Assembly (NCBI RefSeq): GCF_024497955.1
Contig: NZ_JANHKP010000001.1
Span: 124,001 to 188,000 of the forward strand
Direction of reading: 5' to 3'
Origin: Streptomyces sp. C10-9-1
Lineage (GTDB): Bacteria; Actinomycetota; Actinomycetes; Streptomycetales; Streptomycetaceae
DNA length: 64,000 bases
Shown: positions 35,379 through 43,495 of the stretch, piece by piece
Layout: the number at the start of each line of letters is the position of its first letter
Position numbering within the stretch: position 1 is the first letter of the stretch
Made by a program: the position numbers and the translations under genes
Notes under the pieces: generated by a model
The model's database searches: none
Seen by the model: only the letters and a program-made list of their open reading frames with translations
What the model was told of the DNA's origin: nothing

Positions 35379-35633
35379 TCAGCCCGCCGGGACCAGGGCG
35401 CAGTGCACCACCAGCGCGTCCAGGGAGAGCCCGAGCGCGCCGGCGAGGGCCGCGACGGTGAAGAAGGCCGGGGTGGGGGCGCGCCCCGTCTCGATCTTGC
35501 GCAGGGTCTCGGCGGAGATCCCGGCCACGGCGGCCACCTCCGCCATACTGCGGCCGGCTCGCGCCTCCCGCAGCAGGCGGCCGAGCCGCTCGCCGCGTTC
35601 GCGCTCTTCGGGGGTGAGGGGGGTGCGGACCAT
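35379..35633 (-). CDS. XRE-family HTH regulator
   Basis: A small DNA-binding protein of 84 residues. The helix-turn-helix lies in residues about 17-70 (GRLLREARAGRSMAEVAAVAGI, SAETLRKIETGRAPTPAF, split here). No ligand domain is attached. A TAGAAT -10-like box lies close to the ATG, suggesting a leaderless transcript. It is divergent from a methionine aminopeptidase gene, and the palindromes between them are its probable operator. PPOX gene follows downstream. Confidence 0.85.
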   Translation of the reverse strand: MVRTPLTPEERERGERLGRLLREARAGRSMAEVAAVAGISAETLRKIETGRAPTPAFFTVAALAGALGLSLDALVVHCALVPAG

Positions 35634-35680
35634 GCCGTTATTCTAATCCCACCCCGACCCCACCCCCTCCGGAGCCCGAG

Positions 35681-35708
35681 CGGTATTCTCATACCGGTAG
35701 ACCGGTAT
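35681..35708. promoter_or_regulatory. Composite operator and promoter for XRE/methionine aminopeptidase genes
   Basis: A perfect palindrome ATACCGGT-AG-ACCGGTAT (35691-35708) overlaps a second inverted repeat CGGTAT-TCTC-ATACCG (35681-35696). The first palindrome runs into TATAGT (35706-35711), a good -10 box seven bases before the aminopeptidase ATG. Binding of the XRE protein would block this leaderless promoter. Confidence 0.72.
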
Positions 35709-35718
35709 AGTAATTGGC

Positions 35719-36486
35719 ATGATCGAGCTCAAGACGGATGCGTCCCTCGACGCGATGCGCGCATCGGGCCGTGTGGTGGCCCACGCACTGGCGGCCGCCC
35801 GGGCGGCCGCCGCCCCCGGAGTGACCCTGCGGGAACTGGACCGCGCCGCCCGGAAGGTCCTCGGCGACGCCGGGGCCGGCTCACCCTTCCTCGGCTACCA
35901 CCCCGACTGGGCGCCGGTGCCCTTCCCCGCCGTGGTCTGCACCTCCGTCAACGACGCCGTGGTGCACGGCATCCCGACGGACGAGAAGCTGCGCGACGGT
36001 GACGTCGTGAGCGTCGACTGCGGCGCCCTGCTCCACGGGTGGGCGGGGGACGCCGCCGTCACCTTCACCGTCGGCCGCCCGCGCGCCGCCGACGTCCGGC
36101 TGATCCGCACGGCGGAGGACGCGCTGGCCGCGGGCATCGCGGCGGCCGTGGTCGGCAACCGGATCGGGGACATCGCCCACGCCGTGGGGCGGGTGTGCCG
36201 CGAGGCGGGCTACGGCCTCCCGGACGGCCTCGGCGGCCACGGCATCGGCCGCCGCATGCACGAGGACCCGGGCGTCCCCAACGAGGGACGCCCGGGTCGC
36301 GGGGTGCGCCTGCGGCACGGCATGGTGCTCGCCATCGAGCCGATGGTGCTCGGGGGCGGCCGGGACGGCCACTACACCGCGCGCGACGGCTGGACGGTGC
36401 GCACCGGCGACGGGAGCCGGGCCGCCCACGCCGAGCACACGGTGGCGATCACCGAGGACGGGCCGCGGATCCTGACGCTTCCCTAG
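35719..36486 (+). CDS. map: Type I methionine aminopeptidase
   Basis: The enzyme has 255 residues and removes the starting Met from new proteins. All five metal ligands are seen: two Asp in VVSVDCGALLHGWAGD, His in GLGGHGIGRRMHEDP, Glu in LAIEPMVLGGG and Glu in HAEHTVAITE. There is no N-terminal zinc-finger extension. The gene is away from the ribosomal-protein cluster where the housekeeping copy usually lies, and has its own XRE regulator and operator, so it is probably an extra, conditionally expressed copy. Leaderless start at 35719. Confidence 0.9.
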   Translation: MIELKTDASLDAMRASGRVVAHALAAARAAAAPGVTLRELDRAARKVLGDAGAGSPFLGYHPDWAPVPFPAVVCTSVNDAVVHGIPTDEKLRDGDVVSVDCGALLHGWAGDAAVTFTVGRPRAADVRLIRTAEDALAAGIAAAVVGNRIGDIAHAVGRVCREAGYGLPDGLGGHGIGRRMHEDPGVPNEGRPGRGVRLRHGMVLAIEPMVLGGGRDGHYTARDGWTVRTGDGSRAAHAEHTVAITEDGPRILTLP

Positions 36487-36635
36487 TGGTGCTTCGTGGG
36501 GTGGTGTCGCAGGGCTGCCATGGGACGGGTTGCCGGCAGGCGGGCAGGTGCCTGTCCAGGTGCCGATGAGCTGTTGGACGAGGTCCAGGGCCTGGCAGAG
36601 AGTCAGGATCCGGCAGGGACTTTCGGGGACCTCCG
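36487..36635. other. Short spacer of unclear origin before IS remnant
   Basis: No gene was recognised. It may contain eroded IS sequence, since the transposase remnant starts at its right end without a start codon. Confidence 0.3.
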
Positions 36636-37034
36636 CTGTTCGGCGCGCACGCGAAGGGCCTGATCACCTGGGACGTCAACGTCGACTCCACCGTCTGCCG
36701 AGCCCATCGGCATGCCGCCGGGGCAGCCGCGCAAGCGCCCGGCGGGGTGCGGGCAGAAAAGGCGTACGACTCCCGCGGCAATCGCTCCTACCTGCGCAGA
36801 CGCGGGATCAAGGGCACTGGCCCGGTTCCGGCGGGCCGGGCCCGTAACCGCCTCAGCGGATCGCGTGGCGGGCGGCCGCCGACGTTCGACAAGGACGACT
36901 ACAAGCGGCGACACGCGGTCGAGTGCGGGATCAACCGGCTCAAGCGCCACCGGGCCGTCGACACTCGGCACGACGAACTCGCCGTCCGCTACGAAGCGAC
37001 AGTGCTCGTCGCAGCCATCAACGAGTCACTGTGA
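36636..37034 (+). mobile_element. Decayed IS5-family transposase fragment
   Basis: One open frame encodes two separated parts of an IS5-type (Streptomyces IS1647-like) DDE transposase. [21 protein letters not shown] carries the conserved second Asp region, and [18 protein letters not shown] plus [16 protein letters not shown] carries the C-terminal Glu region and tail. About 80 residues that normally lie between are missing, as is the N-terminus. The joint is in frame, so an internal deletion is likely. No terminal inverted repeats were found. Not able to transpose by itself. Confidence 0.75.
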
Positions 37035-37136
37035 CCAGCACCTGCACAACAGAGCCCAGCTGAGAAGCGGGCACAGGCGGCCAGGGTGACGATGGTGGCA
37101 GGAGGCGGGGACGGGACACCTGGAAGGAGGAAGGCC

Positions 37137-37955
37137 ATGCTGCGCATCCGCATCACGACGCCCGCGCCGGCACAGCCCGGCGGCCTCCTGCCGCGGCGCG
37201 ATGTGGCTGTCGCGTGGATCCTCATGACCCTTCTTGCCGGGCTGGCATGGGTTCTCACGGTGGCCCAGTCCCGCGACATGAGCATGGAGCCGGGAACGAT
37301 GGGGATGGCACTGCCGCTCTTCCTGCTCCTCTGGGTGATCATGATGGTGGCGATGATGTTTCCTTCGGTGGCGCCGGTGGCGATCGCCTGGGCGCGGGCG
37401 ATCGGCCGGCAGTCGGCCGGCGCCGCCCGCGCCGCGCGCATCACCCAGTTCACCGCGGGCTATCTGCTCTCCTGGGCGGCATTCGGCCTGGTCGCGTACG
37501 CGGCACTGGCGGCGACGGGGAGCCTGGTGGACGACCATCCCGATGCAGGGCGCTGGCTGGGCGCCACCGTATTCCTGCTTGCGGGGCTCTATCAGATCGG
37601 GCCACTGAAGCGCGTGTGCCTGCTTCACTGCCGGAATCCCTTGGCGCACCTGGCCCGGTACGCGCGCTTCCGGCCGTGGGCCCGGGATCTGCGCGTGGGC
37701 GCCCACCACGGGCTCTACTGCGTGGGCTGCTGCTGGGGCCTGATGATCGTCCTTGTCCCGCTCGGCGCGATGAACGTGGCGGCCATGGCGGGACTGGCTG
37801 CGGTGATCTTCTTGGAGAAGCTGTGGCGGTGGGGCCCGTGGCTCACCTGGGCGGTCGGCATCGCCTTTCTGTGCCTGGCCGTTCTCGCCCCCTTCCAGGA
37901 CGCGCTGCTTCCCGGCCTCTCCATGCCCGAGCACATGTCCGAGCCGCCGGGGTAG
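37137..37955 (+). CDS. DUF2182 multi-helix membrane protein
   Basis: The protein has 272 residues and about seven hydrophobic helices. The family mark WVIMMVAMMFPSVAPV lies near residue 65, and YCVGCCWGLMIVLVPLGAMN with conserved Cys near residue 200; both Met-rich and Cys-rich patches suggest metal binding, probably copper or similar. ATG 37137 is preferred over GTG 37086 because GGAAGGAGG lies just upstream. A DUF1326 gene follows 129 bases later, a pair that is often found together. Located right after the IS5 remnant, which suggests an accessory insertion. Confidence 0.85.
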   Translation: MLRIRITTPAPAQPGGLLPRRDVAVAWILMTLLAGLAWVLTVAQSRDMSMEPGTMGMALPLFLLLWVIMMVAMMFPSVAPVAIAWARAIGRQSAGAARAARITQFTAGYLLSWAAFGLVAYAALAATGSLVDDHPDAGRWLGATVFLLAGLYQIGPLKRVCLLHCRNPLAHLARYARFRPWARDLRVGAHHGLYCVGCCWGLMIVLVPLGAMNVAAMAGLAAVIFLEKLWRWGPWLTWAVGIAFLCLAVLAPFQDALLPGLSMPEHMSEPPG

Positions 37956-38084
37956 CCGCTCGCTTCCCGGCCCGATGGGGCGCACCATGGAAAGGGAGGC
38001 CGCTTGCGATCCCGGGAGCGGCTCGGGACGAACGGCTTCGCCACTCCAGGCGAGTTCTCCTGGGCTCGACGGGAGGGAACCGAC

Positions 38085-38744
38085 ATGACAGAGCAGGTCG
38101 CTACCGATGCGCGCTGGCACCTGGCCGGCGACTGGTTCGATGTGTGCAAGTGCGCTATCCCGTGCCCCTGCACGTTCGCACAGCCCCCCACCTACGGCGA
38201 CTGCGAAGGCGTGCTGGCCTGGCACATCCAGGAGGGCAACTTCGGCGACGTACGTCTCGACGGTCTCAACGTGGTGATGCTGGGCTCCTTCGTGGGCAAT
38301 CCCTGGACCCGCTCGCACACCGACCCGTATGCCGCGGTGTTCTTCGACGACCGCGCCGACGACCGGCAGCGCGCGGCGCTGCAGAGCATCTTCGGCGGCG
38401 AGGTGGGCGGATGGCCCGCGGAGTTCGGCGAGATGTTCGGCCCCGAGATGCGGGGCGTGGAGTTCGCCCCCGTCCGCGTCGAGGTCGACGACGACCTGGC
38501 CACCTGGCACGCGGAGATCCCCGGTCGGGTATCGGCCAGCGCAGAGGCACTGACGGGACCGACCACCCCGGAAGGGGCACGGGTACAGGTCCTCAACGCA
38601 CCGGGCTCCGAGGTCGGTCCGGGCCAGGTGGCCACCTGGGGGCGGGCCACTACCGACAACGCCGACGCTTACGGCTTCTCCTGGAACCGCTCGGGGAAGT
38701 CGAGCAAGCACTTCCACTTCGACTGGAGCGGGGGCCCGGACTGA
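38085..38744 (+). CDS. DUF1326 protein with Cys-rich N-terminus
   Basis: A 219-residue protein of family DUF1326. The N-terminal DVCKCAIPCPCTFAQ stretch has four closely spaced Cys that could bind a metal. The rest is a globular beta-rich domain ending in HFHFDWSGG. No signal peptide is visible, so it is probably cytosolic. ATG 38085 has GGGAGGGA upstream. With the DUF2182 membrane protein it makes a two-gene unit; the joint function is unknown and a role in metal handling is a guess. Confidence 0.85.
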   Translation: MTEQVATDARWHLAGDWFDVCKCAIPCPCTFAQPPTYGDCEGVLAWHIQEGNFGDVRLDGLNVVMLGSFVGNPWTRSHTDPYAAVFFDDRADDRQRAALQSIFGGEVGGWPAEFGEMFGPEMRGVEFAPVRVEVDDDLATWHAEIPGRVSASAEALTGPTTPEGARVQVLNAPGSEVGPGQVATWGRATTDNADAYGFSWNRSGKSSKHFHFDWSGGPD

Positions 38745-38966
38745 CAGCGGATTGCGGCCCGCGCCGGGGCGGCAGCCGGCGCGGGCATGCACTGTCGCAA
38801 CAGGCCCTGGGCGTCCGGCGAACGGCACTGCCCGCCCGCAGGGCGGGGTGCCTGCCGGGCGCCGCGCGCCGGGCGGGATCCGCCGGACGCTCCCGGTGGC
38901 GCGGCGGAGCCGCGGCGCCCGGCACCGGTCCGGGCCCGGCAGCCCCGCGGCGCCGCCGCCCCCGCG

Positions 38967-40529
38967 CTACTCGGCCGCCTGCGGACCCCGCGCGCCCCGG
39001 GAGGCGTCCGCGGCCCCCGCCGCGCCGCGGCGGGCGGCGGGCGGAGCGGAGTCCCCGAGCGCACCCAGGTCGTGGGCGTAGGTGCCCACCGCGTTGGCGA
39101 TGACGTCGGTGTTGACGTCGAGCGCCCGCATGCTGATGTTCCCGATGGTGTCGCCCGGCCCGTGGTAGTCGGGGTGGAAGGCGGCTCCGGCCGTGCCCCC
39201 GAACAGGGCCGCCTCGGCTTCGGTCTTGACGGCCTCCGCCCCGGCGAAGGTACCGCCCGCCGGGATGCCCGCGTTGACGAACGCGGTGTAGTCGGAGCGG
39301 CTCACGAACGGGGTGCCCGCGTGCGGCAGGCCCCGCCGGTCGAGGAAGGAGGCGATGTCCCGCTCCAGCTGGGCCGACCCCTCGGGCCCGGGGGTCGTGT
39401 TGGCGCCGTCGGAGCCGTCGCCGTCGAGGACGAACAGCCCGTAGTTGGGCGAGGCGATGGTGCTGAAGTCGAGGTAGAGCCGGATCTCCTGCCGCTGCCG
39501 CGGTGCGAGGGCGCCGACGTAGTGGTGGGAGCCCACGAGGCCGAACTCCTCGGCCGACCACCAGGCGAAGCGCACCTTGTTGCGGGGGTGCTTCTCCTTC
39601 TGCGCGAACGTCAGCGCCACGTCGAGCAGGGCCGCGGACCCGGATCCGTTGTCGTTGATCCCGGGACCCGCCTTCACCGAGTCCAGGTGCGCACCGAGCA
39701 TGACCGTGCGGGCGGCGTCGCCGCGGGCGGTCTCGGCCAGCACGTTGCGGGTGAGGCGCTTCTCCTGGAGCTGCCGGATCTCGAAGCGCAGGGCCACCGG
39801 CCCCCGGGCGGCCTCGGCGGCGAGCCGCTCGCCGTCGGCCAGGGAGATGCCGCCGGTGGGGATCCTGGCGGCGGACGGGTCGCTCAGGGTTCCCGACAGG
39901 GGGCCGTAGCCGGTGTCGATGTTGTTGTAGATCACGGCGCCGATCGCGCCCGCGTCGGCGGCCCGCTGCTGCTTGGTGGCGAAGGCGCAGCCCCCGCGCT
40001 TGATCAGCGCGACCCTTCCGGTGAACGCGCCCCCGGCGTAGTCCCCGGGTTCGCAGCCCGTGGTGCCGTCGGCGTCCACGGGGACGGCGGCGAGTTCGGC
40101 GGCGACCCCGCCGACGGGGGTCGACGTCGTGTACGTCATCGCCTTGATCTCGACGTCGTGCGGTGCGGGCGCGACGGTGGCGAGGCGCTCGGCCAGGGTC
40201 TCGGTGTAGACGAACTCGAAGCTCTGGTAGGAGACCCGGTACCCGGCCTTCTTCAGACGGCTGTAGACGTAGGCGGCGGAGGCGTCGTGGCCCAGCGATC
40301 CGGCGACGCGGTGGCCACCGGTGGAGTCGGCTATCGCCTGTAAGCGCTCCAGGTGCCGGTGCGCACCCTCCGCGGAGGCGGCCCCGACGAGCGCCCTCGA
40401 CAGCCGTGCCGCGTCCCTGTGGGCCCCGTCCCGGTGGGCGGAGGCGGAGGGTGCGGAGGCCAGCAGGAGCGGGGTGGCGAGGGCGGCGGCGGCCAGGGTG
40501 GCCACGGCTCTTCGGCTGCGTATGGGCAC
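38967..40529 (-). CDS. Secreted M28-family zinc peptidase with PA domain
   Basis: A 520-residue protein. An N-terminal signal peptide ends near ASAPSASA. Residues about 140-260 form a protease-associated domain (GRVALIKRGGCAFATKQQ). The M28 catalytic domain follows, with zinc ligands in GAHLDSV (His), INDNGSG (Asp), WSAEEFG (Glu) and HPDYHGPGD (His). The position of the remaining Asp ligand, usually FDMI(G/A)SPN, reads DFSTIASPN, so the Asp is replaced by Ser356, with an Asp two residues earlier. It resembles Streptomyces griseus aminopeptidase. GTG 40529 has GGAAGG upstream. Confidence 0.85.
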   Translation of the reverse strand: MPIRSRRAVATLAAAALATPLLLASAPSASAHRDGAHRDAARLSRALVGAASAEGAHRHLERLQAIADSTGGHRVAGSLGHDASAAYVYSRLKKAGYRVSYQSFEFVYTETLAERLATVAPAPHDVEIKAMTYTTSTPVGGVAAELAAVPVDADGTTGCEPGDYAGGAFTGRVALIKRGGCAFATKQQRAADAGAIGAVIYNNIDTGYGPLSGTLSDPSAARIPTGGISLADGERLAAEAARGPVALRFEIRQLQEKRLTRNVLAETARGDAARTVMLGAHLDSVKAGPGINDNGSGSAALLDVALTFAQKEKHPRNKVRFAWWSAEEFGLVGSHHYVGALAPRQRQEIRLYLDFSTIASPNYGLFVLDGDGSDGANTTPGPEGSAQLERDIASFLDRRGLPHAGTPFVSRSDYTAFVNAGIPAGGTFAGAEAVKTEAEAALFGGTAGAAFHPDYHGPGDTIGNISMRALDVNTDVIANAVGTYAHDLGALGDSAPPAARRGAAGAADASRGARGPQAAE

Positions 40530-40824
40530 AGCGATCCTTCCCGGTGCGAACGATGATGACCGGAAACTAGCGATCCACCCGTCGCACGGGGAACACTTGA
40601 GCCACAACTCAGCGCCTATATCGCACTGTTGTCATCTTCTCGCAGTACGTGACCATGGCGCATTCCGCTTTGGGGGCCCCGGCGGCGGGCCCATCGCACC
40701 TGACCGCGGGGGCCCTCCGCGAGGCCGGAGCGGACGGCTCCCCTCAGCCCTGGCGCGATCCCCACCGGCCGTTCCGGGCCACCCGCGGGGTTTCGAACCG
40801 GCCCTCCGGTCGCCGCCCGGGAGT

Positions 40825-41433
40825 TCAGTGCGGCCGCTCCGGCGGGCGGGCGGCGACGACGCGGCGGAAGAGGGCCTGCACGGCGGCGGTGACATCGCCG
40901 TCGGTCCTGGCGTGGTGGCAGGGGCCGGTGTAGCCGTGGGTGAGGAAGTCCGCGGTGAGCTCGGGGTCGGGGACGTCGAACTCGCCCGCCTCGTGGCCCT
41001 GCACGAGGAGGGTGACGAGCAGGTCGCGGGCGGCCGCCAGCGGCTCCTCGGCGCCCGCGCCGCCGGGTTCGTGGAAGAGCTGGTGGTAGAGCTCGTGGTG
41101 GTCCTGCTCGGCGGCGATCCAGACGGCGACGAGACCGTCGAGGCGTTCGGTCCAGGTCAGCCCAGGCTGCTCCAGAAGGGCGGCGGGCTGCTGGAGCATG
41201 CGGTCCCACATCTGGGCCTGGAGGGCCGCCAGGAGCGCCTGCTTGGAGTCGAAGTAGAGGTAGACCGTTCCCTTGGCGACCCCGGCGCGGGCGGCGACCC
41301 TGCTGATCGTCAGGGCCTCGTAGCCGTCGGCCAGGAGCAGGGCGGCCGTGGCGTCGAGGATCTGGCGGCGCCGTACGTCCGGGGGCTGGAAGCGGCCGAT
41401 GGGCTGGGCGGGGGCGGACTGGTCCGCGGGCAC
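40825..41433 (-). CDS. TetR-family repressor with three operators
   Basis: The protein has 202 residues. The helix-turn-helix covers RRQILDATAALLLADGYEAL and AARAGVAKGTVYLYFDSK (residues about 25-70), and the ligand domain follows. GTG 41433 is chosen for the AGGAGGGACC site directly upstream. A near-palindrome TGACCGGCGGTCG lies 26 bases upstream of its start, and two like sites lie near the divergent FAD-oxidoreductase gene. It probably represses itself and that operon. Ligand unknown. Confidence 0.87.
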   Translation of the reverse strand: MPADQSAPAQPIGRFQPPDVRRRQILDATAALLLADGYEALTISRVAARAGVAKGTVYLYFDSKQALLAALQAQMWDRMLQQPAALLEQPGLTWTERLDGLVAVWIAAEQDHHELYHQLFHEPGGAGAEEPLAAARDLLVTLLVQGHEAGEFDVPDPELTADFLTHGYTGPCHHARTDGDVTAAVQALFRRVVAARPPERPH

Positions 41434-41458
41434 GGTCCCTCCTGTGGCGTCGGACGAC

Positions 41459-41471
41459 TGACCGGCGGTCG
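41459..41471. promoter_or_regulatory. TetR operator, tetR-proximal copy
   Basis: TGACCGGCGGTCG, differing by one base from a full TGACC-N3-GGTCA palindrome. Its place just upstream of tetR fits autoregulation. Confidence 0.55.
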
Positions 41472-41738
41472 GTCGGGGGTTCCCAGGGTGCCATGCGGCC
41501 GGCGGGCGAGGGCGAGGGCCACGCCCCTCCACCCGGAGTGCCGCGCCCGGTGGCCGCGGGTCGCCGCCCGGGCGGCATCGGCGGGAGGCCCATCGCCGCT
41601 GCGGGGCCGGCGGCGGCCTTCCCCGGCCGGTGCGGGCGCCGCGCTCCCCGGTGCGGGGCGACCGGCGGACGCGAGGGCCCGGCGGCGGCCGGGCCCTGTG
41701 TCGCGGCTCACATACCCCGGGGAATGCGGGCAAGCGAA

Positions 41739-41751
41739 TGACCGTTGGTCA
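41739..41751. promoter_or_regulatory. TetR operator, oxidoreductase copy 1
   Basis: TGACC-GTT-GGTCA is a perfect interrupted palindrome, 69 bases before the oxidoreductase GTG. Confidence 0.65.
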
Positions 41752-41756
41752 GTAGT

Positions 41757-41771
41757 ATGACCGCCGGTCAT
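41757..41771. promoter_or_regulatory. TetR operator, oxidoreductase copy 2
   Basis: ATGACC-GCC-GGTCAT is a perfect interrupted palindrome whose centre is 19 bases from copy 1, about two helical turns, allowing cooperative binding. Confidence 0.65.
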
Positions 41772-41819
41772 TCCATTGCGCCGCATCCCTTGCGCACCAC
41801 ATCCCTTCGGAGGCACCCC

Positions 41820-42740
41820 GTGAATCCCTCAGCCCAGTACGACACCGTGATCGTCGGCGGCGGGCCCGCCGGCCTGACCGCCGCGCTGGCCCTGACCCGC
41901 TACCGCCGCCGCACCCTGGTCGTGGAGTCCCCCGCCCCGCCGCGCAACGCCGCCTCCCGCGGAGTCCACGGCCTGATCGGCCTGGAAGGCGCCACCCCCG
42001 ACGAGCTGCGCGCCCGCGCCTGGGAGGAGCTGGACCGCTACGGACTGGCCCGGCGGCTCGACGCCACGGTCGCCGAGATCGTCCCGCTGGGCGGTGACGG
42101 CTTCACCGTGCGCGCGGACGACGGCAGCACCGCCTGGGCCCGCAACGTGGTCCTGGCGACCGGCGTGATCGACCGGTACCCGGACGTGGAGGGGTTCGCC
42201 GCGTGCTGGGGCCGCACGGTGATCCACTGCCCGTTCTGCGTGGGCGAGGAGAACGCCGACCGCACCTGGGCCCTGGTAGCCGACGAACCGGGCTACCTCG
42301 CCATGGCGGCCACCGCCTTCCGCGCCTGGACCGGCGACACCATCGCCCTGGCCCCGCCCGCGCTGCCCGGCGCGGACGACCTGCGCCGGAGTCTGCGGGA
42401 GCAGGGCAGCGACCTCGTCCAGGGCGAGATCACCCGTCTGCACCACACCGACGGCGACCTCCACGCCGTGGAGCTGGCCGACGGCACCCTCCTCAGGCGC
42501 CAGACCCTGCTGTGGCCCCAGCCCCAGCGGCAGGTGCCGCTCGTCGAACGCCTGGCCGCGGAGCACGGCCTCGCCCTGGGCGACGGCCACGTGAGCGTGG
42601 ACGACGACCGCCGCACCAGCATCCCCGGCCTCTACGCCGCCGGCGACCTGACGGGCAGGAGCTGGGAGCAGGGAGCCGTCCCCGCCGTCACCGCAGGAAG
42701 CGTCGCCGCCGACGCCATCCACTTCGCCCACCTGGCCTGA
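41820..42740 (+). CDS. Thioredoxin-reductase-like FAD oxidoreductase with CPFC motif
   Basis: The protein has 306 residues. VIVGGGPAGLTAALALTRYR binds FAD at the N-terminus, and IPGLYAAGDLTG lies near the C-terminus. A redox CxxC pair is in TVIHCPFCVGEEN (about residue 135), as in thioredoxin-reductase-like proteins. The usual NADPH-site GxGxxA/G is poorly conserved (VADEPGYLAMAATAF), so the electron donor is unclear. GTG 41820 has GGAGG 8 bases upstream. A methyltransferase follows 29 bases later and a divergent TetR probably controls both. The substrate may be a small disulfide or dithiol. Confidence 0.82.
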   Translation: MNPSAQYDTVIVGGGPAGLTAALALTRYRRRTLVVESPAPPRNAASRGVHGLIGLEGATPDELRARAWEELDRYGLARRLDATVAEIVPLGGDGFTVRADDGSTAWARNVVLATGVIDRYPDVEGFAACWGRTVIHCPFCVGEENADRTWALVADEPGYLAMAATAFRAWTGDTIALAPPALPGADDLRRSLREQGSDLVQGEITRLHHTDGDLHAVELADGTLLRRQTLLWPQPQRQVPLVERLAAEHGLALGDGHVSVDDDRRTSIPGLYAAGDLTGRSWEQGAVPAVTAGSVAADAIHFAHLA

Positions 42741-42769
42741 CGGCCCCGACACCGCCACCGGAGGCCTCC

Positions 42770-43402
42770 GTGCCCGAGCAGGACTTCACCGCCTACGGCG
42801 ACCGCATCGGCGATCGCACCACCCTCTACCGGGCCGTCGCCTCCCACACCGGAGCGCGCCGTGTCCTCTACCCCGGCAGCTACCTCGACCTCGCCCCCTC
42901 CTCGGTCTGGCCCGACGTCACCTACCTCGACGCCGACGCCCGCGCCCGCAGGGCCTTCGACGGCCCCGGGGCCACCACGCTCGCCGCCCGGCACAGGGAG
43001 TACGCCGAGCGCCCCCGTATCGCCTTCGTGCCCGGCGACTACACGCGCACCCTCGCGGAACTGCCCGAGGCCGCGTGGGACCTGGTGATCTCCCTGTACG
43101 CGGGGCCCGTCTCCGAACACGCCACCCGCTGCCTGCGCCCGGGAGGCTGGCTCCTGGCCAACAACAGCCACGCCGACGCGGGGCTCGCCCACCTCGACCC
43201 CCGCTACCGGCTCACCGCCGTCCTGCGGCACCGCGCGGGCCGCCACCACCTCACCACCGACGGCCTCGACCGCTACCTGCGGCCCAAACGCCCGCCCCAC
43301 CCCGGCCGGGAACGGCTCCGCGCCGCGGGCAGAGGCGTCGCCTACACCCACCCGGCGGCCGCCTACCTCTTCCGCCTCGGCCCCGGCACGCGCGAGCGGT
43401 GA
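42770..43402 (+). CDS. SAM-dependent methyltransferase-like protein
   Basis: A 210-residue protein. VLYPGSYLDLAPSS resembles an atypical S-adenosylmethionine loop, followed by VTYLDADARARRAF with an acidic residue, WDLVISLYAGPV and LRPGGWLLANNSH, typical of Rossmann methyltransferases. The usual GxGxG is degenerate. GTG 42770 has GGAGG 5 bases before it. Cotranscribed with the FAD oxidoreductase. The substrate is unknown. A thiol is conceivable since the partner has a redox Cys pair, but nothing in the sequence shows it. Confidence 0.7.
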   Translation: MPEQDFTAYGDRIGDRTTLYRAVASHTGARRVLYPGSYLDLAPSSVWPDVTYLDADARARRAFDGPGATTLAARHREYAERPRIAFVPGDYTRTLAELPEAAWDLVISLYAGPVSEHATRCLRPGGWLLANNSHADAGLAHLDPRYRLTAVLRHRAGRHHLTTDGLDRYLRPKRPPHPGRERLRAAGRGVAYTHPAAAYLFRLGPGTRER

Positions 43403-43495
43403 GCGCGCCACTGGACGCCGGGACCCGCCGGGCCGGCACCCCCGGTCGGGCCCCTGCGTGCCGGGGCCCCTGACGGGAGGCGGGCCGCGGCGGCG

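Larger units (their letters stand above)
41434..41819. other. Divergent regulatory region, 386 bases
   Basis: Between tetR and the FAD-oxidoreductase gene no further gene was recognised. It contains three related operator-like palindromes annotated separately, one next to tetR and two next to the oxidoreductase. Confidence 0.55.
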
